A stretch of 22,827 bases of DNA from JBOFEH01 sp051650265 (GTDB lineage Bacteria > Bacillota > Clostridia > Lachnospirales > Cellulosilyticaceae). This document shows positions 1 to 7,450 of this stretch, in pieces. The stretch spans positions 1 through 22,827 of the forward strand of contig JBOFIR010000041.1 in the NCBI GenBank assembly GCA_051650265.1, written 5' to 3'. Numbering within the stretch: the first letter of the stretch is position 1; the number at the start of each line of letters is the position of its first letter. The translations under genes were made by a program, and so were the position numbers. The notes beneath the pieces were generated by a model. That model was not told where the DNA came from. It saw only the letters and a list, made by a program, of their open reading frames with translations, and did no database searches.

Positions 1-10
1 GTTTTATGGA

Positions 11-59
11 ATGACAAAACCCTTTAGGCCCGCCAGTCTAAGGGGTTTTGTCATTTTTG
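11..59 (+). terminator. Rho-independent terminator of an upstream gene
   Basis: A 17-bp stem (arms 11-27 and 38-54, one G-T pair) with a 10-nt loop is followed by a T run. It ends transcription of a gene lying left of the window and insulates the sigma-factor operon. Its core (ACCCTTTAG ... CTAAGGGGTT) is shared with the terminator at 18046-18079. Confidence 0.85.
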
Positions 60-168
60 TAATAGGAGATAGTGCAATCACAATCAAAAAAATTTTTAAA
101 AAGTGATAGATAGAATAGGGGAAATGGTTAAGTATAGTATGAAGAAGCAAATACGGAAGGAAAATGAT

Positions 169-705
169 ATGCGCATAACAGAAGAAAACTTTGTTTCTCA
201 AATACTACTGGGCAATGAAGAGGGTATAGCCTATGTAGTTGAACATTATGGTTGGGTCATGAAGACAATCACAAGAAAACACCTATACCAACTCCCCCAC
301 TATGAAGAGGACTGCATCAATGATATTTTGCTTGCGGTTTGGCAACATATTGACCGTTTTAACCCACAGGTAAATAGTTTTAAAAATTGGTTAGCAGGTG
401 TATCCAAATATACTGCACTGAATTACGTCAGAAAGTATAAGAGAGAGTTAGATCAGCAAGCTATTGAGACAGTGGATTTGGCGACTGGAGATATAGCCTA
501 TGAGGAAGTTGTCAAAGAAGAGATTAGTAAGGATTTTGACGAACTACTAGGGTGTATCAAAGAAAAGGATAAAGAACTTTTTATCAGGCTCTATGTGCAG
601 GAACAACCTATAGATGAGATCAGTAAGACCATGAACATGAAAAAAGATGTGATCTATAACCGGATAAGCCGTGCGAAAAGCAAGCTCAGAAAACTATTTA
701 ACTAG
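169..705 (+). CDS. ECF-type RNA polymerase sigma factor (sigma-70 family)
   Basis: This 178-aa protein is an extracytoplasmic-function sigma factor that redirects RNA polymerase to a small regulon. The region-2 helix set lies at about residues 30-95 (including an acidic, aromatic stretch DILLAVWQHIDRF for -10 recognition and core binding). Region 4, a helix-turn-helix for -35 recognition, is at about 120-178 (PIDEISKTMNMKKDVIYNRISRAKSKLR). The frame is open back to a GTG at 103 with another ATG at 139, but only the ATG at 169 has a well-spaced Shine-Dalgarno (AAGG at 157-160), and the family usually begins with this ITEENF-like start. The DUF4179 gene follows after 18 nt, so the two are almost surely cotranscribed and the partner probably restrains the sigma factor. 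The inducing signal is unknown. Confidence 0.9.
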   Translation: MRITEENFVSQILLGNEEGIAYVVEHYGWVMKTITRKHLYQLPHYEEDCINDILLAVWQHIDRFNPQVNSFKNWLAGVSKYTALNYVRKYKRELDQQAIETVDLATGDIAYEEVVKEEISKDFDELLGCIKEKDKELFIRLYVQEQPIDEISKTMNMKKDVIYNRISRAKSKLRKLFN

Positions 706-723
706 GTTAGAGGAGGAAAAGTG

Positions 724-1695
724 ATGGAAAAGAATATTTATGACTTAATAAATGAAATAGATATAGATCTCGAGGAATATGAAGTAATCAAACTCAGCAA
801 ATTGGAGGAAAAAAGAATGATGAAGAAATTTAGTGAAGTAGTAAAAGCACATAAGGTAGGTAATAAAAATTCAAGAAAATACATAGGTATAGCGGCAGCG
901 GCACTTGTAGCAGTGGGATCAGTAAGTGCGATCCCTACTTTTGCATCGACAAATGAGACAATGTATAAAATCGCGACATTCTTAGGAATCGAGAAAAACC
1001 TATCAGATTATGAAACAGTTGTCGGTCAAGAAGTGACTAAAGATGGGGTAACGATGAGACTGAATGAAGTAATTCTAAATAATAGTCATCTGCTTGTATC
1101 TGTAACAACATATTTAGAAGAAGGAAGAGAGTCTGACTTTACAGGACCAGGTGGTAGTGTATATATCAATGGTAAGGCGGCAAATAAAGGTTCATCTTGG
1201 ACTTCAACAATTCTAGAAGATGGTACTGGGCTTTCAGTAATGAGATTGCCATTAGGTGAAGCACCACAAGGAGATGTTGCAATCAAATTATCTCTTAATA
1301 CACCCTATACGAATGTAGACAAGTCACCTCATTGGAATTTTGAGTTTAAAGCAAATGGTGAAGCACTTCGCCAAGATACACAAACAGTAGCGATTGAGCA
1401 GTATTATGACTTGGAGGGTGAAGCAGAGGTTACGATTCATGCGTATGAAGGGAATACTGTTGAGCATCGTATCACTTATAGTGGGGTACGTGGTGAGTAT
1501 AGCTTTATGGAACTCATCGGAACAGATGAAAAAGGAAATGAGGTCATATTTGCACCAGGGCCAGTATTTGATGGAACAGGTGAATTTATTGCGGAACTCA
1601 AATACAACCAGATATTAGATGAAGCAAAAACGCTTACACTTGCACTTTATGATAGAGGTGAGCGATTAAGTGAGAACTTTGAAGTCAACAAATAA
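724..1695 (+). CDS. DUF4179 membrane protein, probable anti-sigma factor
   Basis: This 323-aa protein has an acidic cytoplasmic N-terminus (about residues 1-50), one membrane segment (about 53-74, rich in Ala and Val) and a large extracytoplasmic beta-rich C-terminal part that starts with the DUF4179 region. In Clostridia such genes regularly follow ECF sigma genes, and the protein is thought to hold the sigma factor at the membrane until an envelope signal releases it; that role is inferred from context. The start at ATG 724 is chosen over GTG 721 because the AGGAGG at 711-716 is 7 nt away. The stop is followed at once by a strong terminator, so the operon has two genes. No protease site or ligand can be read from the sequence. 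Confidence 0.85.
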   Translation: MEKNIYDLINEIDIDLEEYEVIKLSKLEEKRMMKKFSEVVKAHKVGNKNSRKYIGIAAAALVAVGSVSAIPTFASTNETMYKIATFLGIEKNLSDYETVVGQEVTKDGVTMRLNEVILNNSHLLVSVTTYLEEGRESDFTGPGGSVYINGKAANKGSSWTSTILEDGTGLSVMRLPLGEAPQGDVAIKLSLNTPYTNVDKSPHWNFEFKANGEALRQDTQTVAIEQYYDLEGEAEVTIHAYEGNTVEHRITYSGVRGEYSFMELIGTDEKGNEVIFAPGPVFDGTGEFIAELKYNQILDEAKTLTLALYDRGERLSENFEVNK

Positions 1696-1718
1696 TGACC
1701 AATAGTCAGAATGGAAAG

Positions 1719-1758
1719 AGCGGCTAACTACTGTATCAGTGGGGATAGCCGCTTTTTT
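1719..1758 (+). terminator. Rho-independent terminator of the sigma/DUF4179 operon
   Basis: The arms AGCGGCTA (1719-1726) and TAGCCGCT (1746-1753) enclose a second short stem (ACTG/CAGT), and a run of seven T follows on the plus strand. It also separates this operon from the convergent sulfatase gene, but the minus-strand T run is weak. Confidence 0.9.
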
Positions 1759-1774
1759 TATGGGTAAAAGTACT

Positions 1775-3292
1775 TTATTCGTTCCAGTAACAACCATAAT
1801 GTGCTTTTACAGGCATTCCTTTACAAAAGGCATTATATTGATCATCAAGGCCTGCTTTGCGCAGTTTTTCTAGCTCATGTTTTGAACTAATAGGATGTGC
1901 CACTACAAATTCATCTAAAAACTGAGGTGACTTTTCTAAGACTCCTTTTTGCTGTTCGGGTAGGAAATCATGTGCTTCAATACGAATACCTTTTGAAATA
2001 ATAAGAAAATCTATAATGTCTCTCAAAAAGGTCATTTCTATTTGTGCATATTCGGGGTTACCACTGAGATTGACGCTTTCATTGGGATCATGGGTTTTAT
2101 CAAATAGTGCTGTATCTTTTGTAAATGGATAATAACAAAAACGATATGTTTGATTTTCAACTAATTTCATGGTATCACAGAATTCACTATAATTAACCCG
2201 TCTTGTATAAGCAGGATGTTCTTTGGATTGTTCTATCAGGGAATAGGATTGACCAAAACCTTTGGTATCTCCAGCTATCTCCAGTACTGTAGCGCCAATA
2301 TCAATATTACCTACCAAATGGTTTGAACGTTTTCCTTTTAAAACCTCGGGATGATTGGCCAAAATAAGTGGGATATTTAGTTGTGCGGAGTAAGGAAATG
2401 GTCCTTTAGAAACGAGCCCATCATAATCATTCAGTAAATCACCGTGATCTGAAGAAAAAATAAATACCGTTTCTTCAAAAATACCGAGAGTTTTTAGTGT
2501 ATCCATAATTTTTCCGATCTGCCGATCGATTGCTACAATCATTTCGCAATACTTCTTGCGCGTATCTTTTACGTTTTCTTCCCAACCTTCTTCGCGTCCT
2601 AAAACACGTCTATATGTAACAATCGAAGAGATATCGCTATCCGGTGCAAATCGATAAGCAGGTATTTGTTCAATGTCTACCTGATCTTTTACTTCTTGCG
2701 GTGGGTCATATGGACTATGTGGCCCTTGGAAAGAGATCCAAGCTAAAAATGGCTGGTTGATCTCTTCGGTGACACAAGTGGTTATGTGATGGATTGCTTC
2801 TTCTGCAATCCATGTCTCATAATAATCTTGTTCCGTATACTTGAACCCTTGGGCATCTACATTAAACACGCTGGCCACATCTGGATACCGCTTTTTAAGA
2901 AAGGTTAGGTACCTTTCATCTGCTCCTAGTCGGCCTTCCTCCATCTGGCGTACATACTGAAATCCTTTTGGATCATCTGCTGGGAAATGATGAAGCTTAC
3001 CAAATGCACATGTATGATAACCCGCGTCATTCATGCGTTCTGGCAAATACTTTAACCCTTCACGGAATGGAACATCATTGGTCCATACCTCATGAGATGA
3101 TACATATTTTCCGGTCATCATACACGCCCTGGCTGGTGCGCAAACAGGTGATTGTGTAATGGCCTGATCGAATACGACACCCATAGTTGCTAATGCATCA
3201 ATATGTGGTGTATCTACGAGATGTCCTCCATATAGACTCAAAAAATCAGGTCTGAGCTGATCGCATAAAATGACAACAATATTTTTCTTCAT
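1775..3292 (-). CDS. Type I sulfatase (alkaline phosphatase superfamily), cytoplasmic
   Basis: This 505-aa hydrolase should cleave sulfate esters, using a formylglycine made from Cys51. The sulfatase signature CAPAR (Cys51, Pro53, Arg55) followed by MMTG fits the C-x-P-x-R motif. Other expected active-site groups are present: Asp11 near the N-terminus, Lys99 and His101, His192, the metal-binding pair Asp282-His283 in SSDHGD, and Lys296. There is no signal peptide, so it acts inside the cell and would need a cytoplasmic maturase (anaerobic anSME type), which is not in this window. The substrate cannot be told; sulfated sugars are likely, and phosphonate or phosphate esters remain possible in this superfamily. 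It lies downstream of a solute-binding lipoprotein gene on the same strand, but a terminator and a large inverted repeat between them suggest separate control. AAGGAGG at 3304-3310 supports the start. Confidence 0.9.
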   Translation of the reverse strand: MKKNIVVILCDQLRPDFLSLYGGHLVDTPHIDALATMGVVFDQAITQSPVCAPARACMMTGKYVSSHEVWTNDVPFREGLKYLPERMNDAGYHTCAFGKLHHFPADDPKGFQYVRQMEEGRLGADERYLTFLKKRYPDVASVFNVDAQGFKYTEQDYYETWIAEEAIHHITTCVTEEINQPFLAWISFQGPHSPYDPPQEVKDQVDIEQIPAYRFAPDSDISSIVTYRRVLGREEGWEENVKDTRKKYCEMIVAIDRQIGKIMDTLKTLGIFEETVFIFSSDHGDLLNDYDGLVSKGPFPYSAQLNIPLILANHPEVLKGKRSNHLVGNIDIGATVLEIAGDTKGFGQSYSLIEQSKEHPAYTRRVNYSEFCDTMKLVENQTYRFCYYPFTKDTALFDKTHDPNESVNLSGNPEYAQIEMTFLRDIIDFLIISKGIRIEAHDFLPEQQKGVLEKSPQFLDEFVVAHPISSKHELEKLRKAGLDDQYNAFCKGMPVKAHYGCYWNE

Positions 3293-3370
3293 AGCTTCTC
3301 ACGCCTCCTTTGTTACTTACTTACATGAATTTTTAATTTACTTATTTATAGTTACTCAATACAAAGTAAA

Positions 3371-3428
3371 TTGTTATTATCATGATAAAATATTGAATAT
3401 ATTTAATATTTTATCATGATAATAACAA
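3371..3428. repeat. 24-bp perfect inverted repeat upstream of the sulfatase
   Basis: The arms 3371-3394 and 3405-3428 are perfect reverse complements around a 10-nt AT-only centre, apart from one G. Each arm itself holds the 12-bp palindrome TTATCATGATAA (3377-3388 and 3411-3422), so this is also a pair of identical operator-like sites 34 bp apart centre to centre. It lies about 80 nt upstream of the sulfatase start, where a repressor or activator would bind. There is no T run typical of a terminator, and the SBP terminator is a separate hairpin. Confidence 0.75.
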
Positions 3429-3455
3429 AAAATAACAAAAATTATTTTATAAACG

Positions 3456-3494
3456 AAAGTACCAGACTTATAGGGGGTATAAGTCTGGTACTTT
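3456..3494 (-). terminator. Terminator after the solute-binding protein gene
   Basis: A perfect 17-bp stem (3456-3472 with 3478-3494) and a 5-nt G/C loop lie just past the SBP stop codon. The T run is strong on the plus strand and weaker on the minus strand, so it probably works in both directions. It should uncouple the SBP gene from the sulfatase gene. Confidence 0.8.
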
Positions 3495-3498
3495 TTCT

Positions 3499-5505
3499 TT
3501 ATTCTACAACGACTTCAAGGACAACAGTTGTTGTATTACCTGCGTAGTCTGTTGTAGTAAGTGGTACGTTATATGTACCAGAATTTGCAGTATCTAGTTC
3601 TGATAGATCAGCTGTTATAAGGCTCTTTAAGTCTAGACCATCTGCATCAGTAGCAGTATCTACATAATCACCAGACCAGTTGATTTCAGAGCTATCTTTA
3701 TCTTTTGCAATTGGTACAACTTCAGGTTTGATTGTAAGTGTTGGTGCAACTTGGTTAGCAGCATCATAGATGGTGATGTTGAGGTTTACTTTACCTTCAT
3801 TATCTAAAGCATCTTTGATTGTACCAACAACACCTTTGCTATATGTTCCTACAGTGTTGAAGTCTGTAGCTGAAGTATCGAATGTTGCATTTGCAGCGTC
3901 AAGAGCACCATCTACATTATCATTGATTGTAAACATAGCGTTCCAGTCGACTGTATTTGGATCAGTGCCTTTAGGGAATACATAAGGAGAAGTACCTTCT
4001 ACAGCGGTAAATGCTGGAGGGATATTATCTTTAACTTCTGTTGTGTTAAGGAGGTTTTCTACACTATCCATACGTTCTGTAATAAGTGATTTTTTGGATT
4101 CAATTGCGACATCATAGTTTGGAGATCCGCCTATACCATAGATAGAGTCTCCTGCTATACCCATGAAATCCCAGTAGATACCTGTCATGTTAGAAAGTTC
4201 ATTTACATAAGTTCTGCCAGTACTTTCAAGGTAGATTGTACCTAAGTCATCACCAATCTCTGGGTGGAACAAGTCCATAGTGATATCGATTTCTCTCTCG
4301 CCTTCTTCTCTACCTTCAACGATTGCTTCAAGGCGTCTACGTTCTGAGATGAACACTTGATAACTTTGGATTGCGAGAGGGATAAGCTCTGGGTCAGTAC
4401 CTCTTAAGATACCCCATGATTCACCACCAGTACGCACTTGGCGATAATTTGGATCATCAAATGCCATGCTATCTGGTCTTGGGAATGGAATATAGCCAAT
4501 AGACTGTCCACGTTCTGCAGCTTTGGAGGCAACGCCACCTACACGCCATGATTCAATATTTGTGAACACTGATTCACCTTTTTCAAAAGGTTCACCTTGT
4601 GCATTGTATGGACGATTGCTTGTCCCTTCTCGAAGTTCACAAGTTAGAATCTTTTTATTTACAAGACGTTGTACATAAGCTACAGCATCTTTGGTACCTT
4701 GAGATTCTAGGCCTAGGCCATCTGGGCCATAGATACTACCACCAGCTGAGTGCATTGCTTGAATGAGTGTTTCTGTATAGTCTGTACGATAAGCTTCAAT
4801 GCGTCTTTCGGGTCTTTCTGGAGCTTGGCTATTCGCGAAGTGTGCATCGATTTTTGCAAGATAGTCTTCAAATACACTCCATGTCCATTTGCCTTGAAGG
4901 TAAAGGTCTGTAGGATATACAGTACGACCATTTTCTTTCAGTGCATCTACTTGCTCGATATAGCTGATGTTGTAGTAGAGTGGAGAAAGTGGGGTATCAA
5001 AGTTACCACCTACCTCCATAAAATAATTTTTGCCATAGAGTTTTGGTGGTGCATTTTCACCAAGCAACGCCACATAGTCGTCTAATGGTTGAAGTACATT
5101 TTGACCAAGAATGATCCCTTGAGAGTTGGTGTAGAGATGTACAACATCTGCAATGGGGTCACCAGCCATAACGCTTTGAAGTAATACTTCAGTAGGGTCT
5201 CCAGGGTATTGTACCCATTCGATTTCTACATTGAGTTCGTCTTTTACTTTTTGCATGGCACCAAGATAGACCTCACGCTCTTCTTCGTCCATATCATATT
5301 CACCAGTGATCGGGTCTTTGTAGTTTGGATTGTAGCCATTAGCAACATGGCTTCCAAATCGAATAACGGTAGGTGATTCCTTCTTTGCTGGAGATGCATC
5401 TGATGCATCACTATTGCTTGGTGTATCACTTGTGTTTGCACAGCCAACTAACATAGTAGTGGCAGCTAAACCAAGTGCCATTAACTTTTTTGTTTTCTTA
5501 AACAT
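3499..5505 (-). CDS. Lipoprotein ABC solute-binding protein with two C-terminal Ig-like domains
   Basis: This 668-aa surface lipoprotein has a signal peptide ending in the lipobox LVGC (lipidated Cys22), then a Ser/Asp-rich linker and a family-1 (sugar or peptide type) extracellular solute-binding domain at about residues 45-490. Two DUF5011/Cry22-like immunoglobulin-type repeats follow (about 494-584 and 585-668); both begin with a PP or AP strand and end with a YDxAxN or TDYAGN strand, typical of these modules. Most solute-binding lipoproteins are 400-560 aa and lack such tails. The tail may bind wall polymers or the substrate glycan. No permease or ATPase gene lies nearby, so it may feed a transporter coded elsewhere. 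The adjacent sulfatase hints at sulfated sugars, which is inference. GGGGAGG at 5511-5517 supports the start. Confidence 0.88.
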   Translation of the reverse strand: MFKKTKKLMALGLAATTMLVGCANTSDTPSNSDASDASPAKKESPTVIRFGSHVANGYNPNYKDPITGEYDMDEEEREVYLGAMQKVKDELNVEIEWVQYPGDPTEVLLQSVMAGDPIADVVHLYTNSQGIILGQNVLQPLDDYVALLGENAPPKLYGKNYFMEVGGNFDTPLSPLYYNISYIEQVDALKENGRTVYPTDLYLQGKWTWSVFEDYLAKIDAHFANSQAPERPERRIEAYRTDYTETLIQAMHSAGGSIYGPDGLGLESQGTKDAVAYVQRLVNKKILTCELREGTSNRPYNAQGEPFEKGESVFTNIESWRVGGVASKAAERGQSIGYIPFPRPDSMAFDDPNYRQVRTGGESWGILRGTDPELIPLAIQSYQVFISERRRLEAIVEGREEGEREIDITMDLFHPEIGDDLGTIYLESTGRTYVNELSNMTGIYWDFMGIAGDSIYGIGGSPNYDVAIESKKSLITERMDSVENLLNTTEVKDNIPPAFTAVEGTSPYVFPKGTDPNTVDWNAMFTINDNVDGALDAANATFDTSATDFNTVGTYSKGVVGTIKDALDNEGKVNLNITIYDAANQVAPTLTIKPEVVPIAKDKDSSEINWSGDYVDTATDADGLDLKSLITADLSELDTANSGTYNVPLTTTDYAGNTTTVVLEVVVE

Positions 5506-5802
5506 AGTAACCTCCCCAAAATTTGTTTTATTGTAAAGTATAATGAAGATAAATTAAGTAAATATAACTACAAACTACTTGGATATAATAATATATTTGT
5601 TAATTATATTAAAGCAAAAATATAAAAAAGAACAAATAATGAAAAAAGATCAAAAATATAAATATTATATGAAAAAAATTCATATTGTATGAACAGTTAA
5701 TGGAAGTATTCAAATCCATATTAATATAGTTAAATTCAGACTGTACCAATCATTAAAAAAGTTAAAGAGAACTTTAGAAAGAAATAGAAAGGAGGCTGTA
5801 AA

Positions 5803-6003
5803 ATGACAAATCGGGATATGTTCTATTTTGCAGATATTGACGAAAAATTTATTGACGTAACAAAAAATACAATAGGTCTAGAAGATGGTGTATTGGTTCA
5901 TTCCCAACAATGTATTGAAAAAAACTTAAAAGGAATTATCACCAAAAAATATAGCATGATTAATAGAGAGTATAATTTAGTGAAGCTCCTTGAAGTATTA
6001 TAA
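5803..6003 (+). CDS. Small hypothetical protein (66 aa)
   Basis: The family is not recognised. The frame has a very good Shine-Dalgarno (AAAGGAGG, 5788-5795) 7 nt before the ATG and is followed by a clear terminator, which argues for a real gene. The product is soluble and mixed in charge, begins MTNRDMFYFADIDEKFIDVT, and has no Cys, signal peptide or membrane segment. It sits alone between the divergent solute-binding protein gene and the PadR operon. The 297 nt upstream (5506-5802) are very AT-rich and hold only promoter-like tracts. It might be the remnant of a larger gene. Confidence 0.6.
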   Translation: MTNRDMFYFADIDEKFIDVTKNTIGLEDGVLVHSQQCIEKNLKGIITKKYSMINREYNLVKLLEVL

Positions 6004-6130
6004 TTAAAATCTATACTATGAGCAGATATAAAGAACTAAGTCAAAAAGTATGTTTTGAACAAGTGATTCAGAAAGATTTAGTTTGTATTAATAAATGGTG
6101 AAAATAAACAAGTCACTCTATAAATTTTAA

Positions 6131-6170
6131 AAAACTCACATATGCATATGAGCATAGTGTGAGTTTTTTT
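6131..6170 (+). terminator. Rho-independent terminator after the 66-aa gene
   Basis: The arms AAAACTCACA (6131-6140) and TGTGAGTTTT (6158-6167) continue into an inner TATGC/GCATA stem and end in seven T. It lies directly before the -35 box of the PadR promoter. Confidence 0.85.
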
Positions 6171-6171
6171 G

Positions 6172-6208
6172 TTGACACCACCACTACTAAGTGGTACTAT
6201 GTAGTGGT
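6172..6208 (+). promoter_or_regulatory. padR promoter with overlapping operator
   Basis: The -35 TTGACA (6172-6177), a 17-bp spacer and TACTAT (6195-6200) form a good sigma-A promoter. ACCACT and AGTGGT (6180-6185, 6190-6195) form an inverted repeat between the two boxes. The longer arms ACCACTAC and GTAGTGGT (6180-6187, 6201-6208) form a second, nested repeat across the -10. PadR proteins usually repress their own operon from such sites, so this is the likely autoregulatory operator. It is not the ATGT-N8-ACAT consensus often quoted for PadR. Confidence 0.7.
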
Positions 6209-6258
6209 AATAAGTTATACTAGATAGCGGAAATGGAAAGAATAAAGAGGTGAAGTGC

Positions 6259-6594
6259 ATGGAGAATATCACAGAGATGTTAAAAGGTGTATTGGAAGGG
6301 TGTGTACTTGAGATCATCAGTCATCAGGAGACGTATGGTTATGAGATTACCAAGAAGCTCAATGAACTGGGATTTGCAGATGTCGTGGATGGTACAGTCT
6401 ACACGATATTGGTAAGACTTGAGAAGAATCAGTTGGTAGAAATCACGAAGAAGAAGTCAGATATGGGTCCACCGCGTAAGTTCTTTACCCTCAATGAAGC
6501 GGGCCAAGAGGAGCTGCGTAAGTTCTGGGAGAAATGGGGATTTGTCTCTGAGAAGATCAATCAGTTGAAGGAGGACCATAGAGATGTTAGATAA
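6259..6594 (+). CDS. PadR family transcriptional repressor
   Basis: This 111-aa protein is almost wholly a PadR winged helix. The region GCVLEIISHQETYGYEITKK is the typical first helices, VVDGTVYTILVRLEKNQLVE the recognition helix (normally GTLYPLLxRLE), and PPRKFFTLNEAGQEELR the wing. It has a short C-terminal helix, as in the small PadR subfamily. The start ATG 6259 is preceded by AGAGGTGA, and a GTG at 6250 is in frame but overlaps that site. The promoter carries matching inverted repeats, so autoregulation is likely. The next gene overlaps its end by 11 nt, which implies translational coupling with the DUF1048 genes. The ligand is unknown. Confidence 0.92.
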   Translation: MENITEMLKGVLEGCVLEIISHQETYGYEITKKLNELGFADVVDGTVYTILVRLEKNQLVEITKKKSDMGPPRKFFTLNEAGQEELRKFWEKWGFVSEKINQLKEDHRDVR

Positions 6595-6955
6595 ATTTGT
6601 GAAGTTGGTAGTAGGTGACCCTGATGAGAAGCGTGCGTATAAGCAGATGATGAAGCGTGTGGATGCATTACCAGAGGCGTATCGCTTTGCTTACAAGAAG
6701 ATGCAGCAGTATTTCTATACAGTAGGGTGGGCGAGTACAGATCAAACGGTATTTGCCAATGTGTGCCTCTTTACAGAACTCATCGAACTCTTAGAAGTGA
6801 GTGCGGCAGATGGTAGGTCAGTGGCAGAGGTAGTGGGGGATGATGTGAGTAAGTTCTGTGATGAATTTGTCAGTGCGTATGCAGACCAGGCCAAGACTCC
6901 TCAAGAGCAGCTTAATAAGGAGATCATGGAAAAATTCGAGAAGGAGAAGTGGTGA
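6584..6955 (+). CDS. DUF1048 family protein (first copy)
   Basis: This 123-aa, all-helical soluble protein belongs to DUF1048 (COG4817), a family nearly always coded next to a PadR repressor and of unknown function; a distant link to Dps/ferritin-like folds has been proposed in annotations. The hallmark LPEAYRFAYKKMQQY lies at about residues 30-44, and a second conserved block (DGRSVAEVVGDDVSKFCDEF) is at about 76-95. It overlaps the padR gene by 11 nt, with its own start read at ATG 6584. It is a paralogue of the next gene. Confidence 0.88.
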   Translation: MLDKFVKLVVGDPDEKRAYKQMMKRVDALPEAYRFAYKKMQQYFYTVGWASTDQTVFANVCLFTELIELLEVSAADGRSVAEVVGDDVSKFCDEFVSAYADQAKTPQEQLNKEIMEKFEKEKW

Positions 6956-6957
6956 GT

Positions 6958-7299
6958 ATGATCAAGATGATCCAAAAAATGATAGGTGATAAAAAAGAAT
7001 ATAAAGAGCAACTTGTACGTGCAGAGCAGTTGCCAGAAGCATACCGATTTGTATTTGAAAAGATGCAGGCTTATATGTGGCAGTTTGCAGGTGGGGATGG
7101 CTCAGATATGATCAAAGTGCAGGGAGAGATTCTCACATTGTTTGAGATGAGCGTAGTGGATGGCAAGCATGTGCTTGAGGTAACTGGCGAAGACGTAGCG
7201 GCATTTTGTGATGAGTGGCTGCGCGATACGCGCAAATGGACGGATTACTACCGTGACAAATTGAATCGCAAGATGAGTAGCCCTAAGTCAGGGCAGTAG
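6958..7299 (+). CDS. DUF1048 family protein (second copy)
   Basis: This 113-aa protein carries the same DUF1048 blocks as its neighbour: LPEAYRFVFEKMQAY near residues 25-39 and DGKHVLEVTGEDVAAFCDEW near 70-90. The start is uncertain: AAGGAG at 6941-6946 would also serve GTG 6952, but the family usually starts about 8 residues before IGDKKEYKEQ, which favours ATG 6958. The gene follows the first copy with almost no gap, and a terminator ends the operon after it. The products could form a heteromer, but nothing here shows it. Confidence 0.86.
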   Translation: MIKMIQKMIGDKKEYKEQLVRAEQLPEAYRFVFEKMQAYMWQFAGGDGSDMIKVQGEILTLFEMSVVDGKHVLEVTGEDVAAFCDEWLRDTRKWTDYYRDKLNRKMSSPKSGQ

Positions 7300-7305
7300 G
7301 CACAC

Positions 7306-7352
7306 AAAAAGACCATGACGAGGGGGAACTAGCTCATGGCCTTTTTATTTTT
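7306..7352 (+). terminator. Rho-independent terminator of the padR-DUF1048 operon
   Basis: The arms AAAAAGACCATGA (7306-7318) and TCATGGCCTTTTT (7334-7346) pair with a single mismatch around a purine-rich loop, and T-rich sequence follows. Confidence 0.85.
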
Positions 7353-7385
7353 AAAATACAGTGTCATTGAAAGTATTATTGATGG

Positions 7386-7413
7386 TTGAATTAGTAGATG
7401 TAGAGCGTATAAT
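7386..7413 (+). promoter_or_regulatory. Promoter of the Rpn-family gene
   Basis: TTGAAT (7386-7391), a 16-bp spacer and a perfect TATAAT (7408-7413) lie 37 nt before the ATG at 7451. That predicts a short leader containing the AGAGGA ribosome site. Confidence 0.6.
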
Positions 7414-7450
7414 AATAGTATAAGAAAATTTATTATCAAAGAGGATACAC

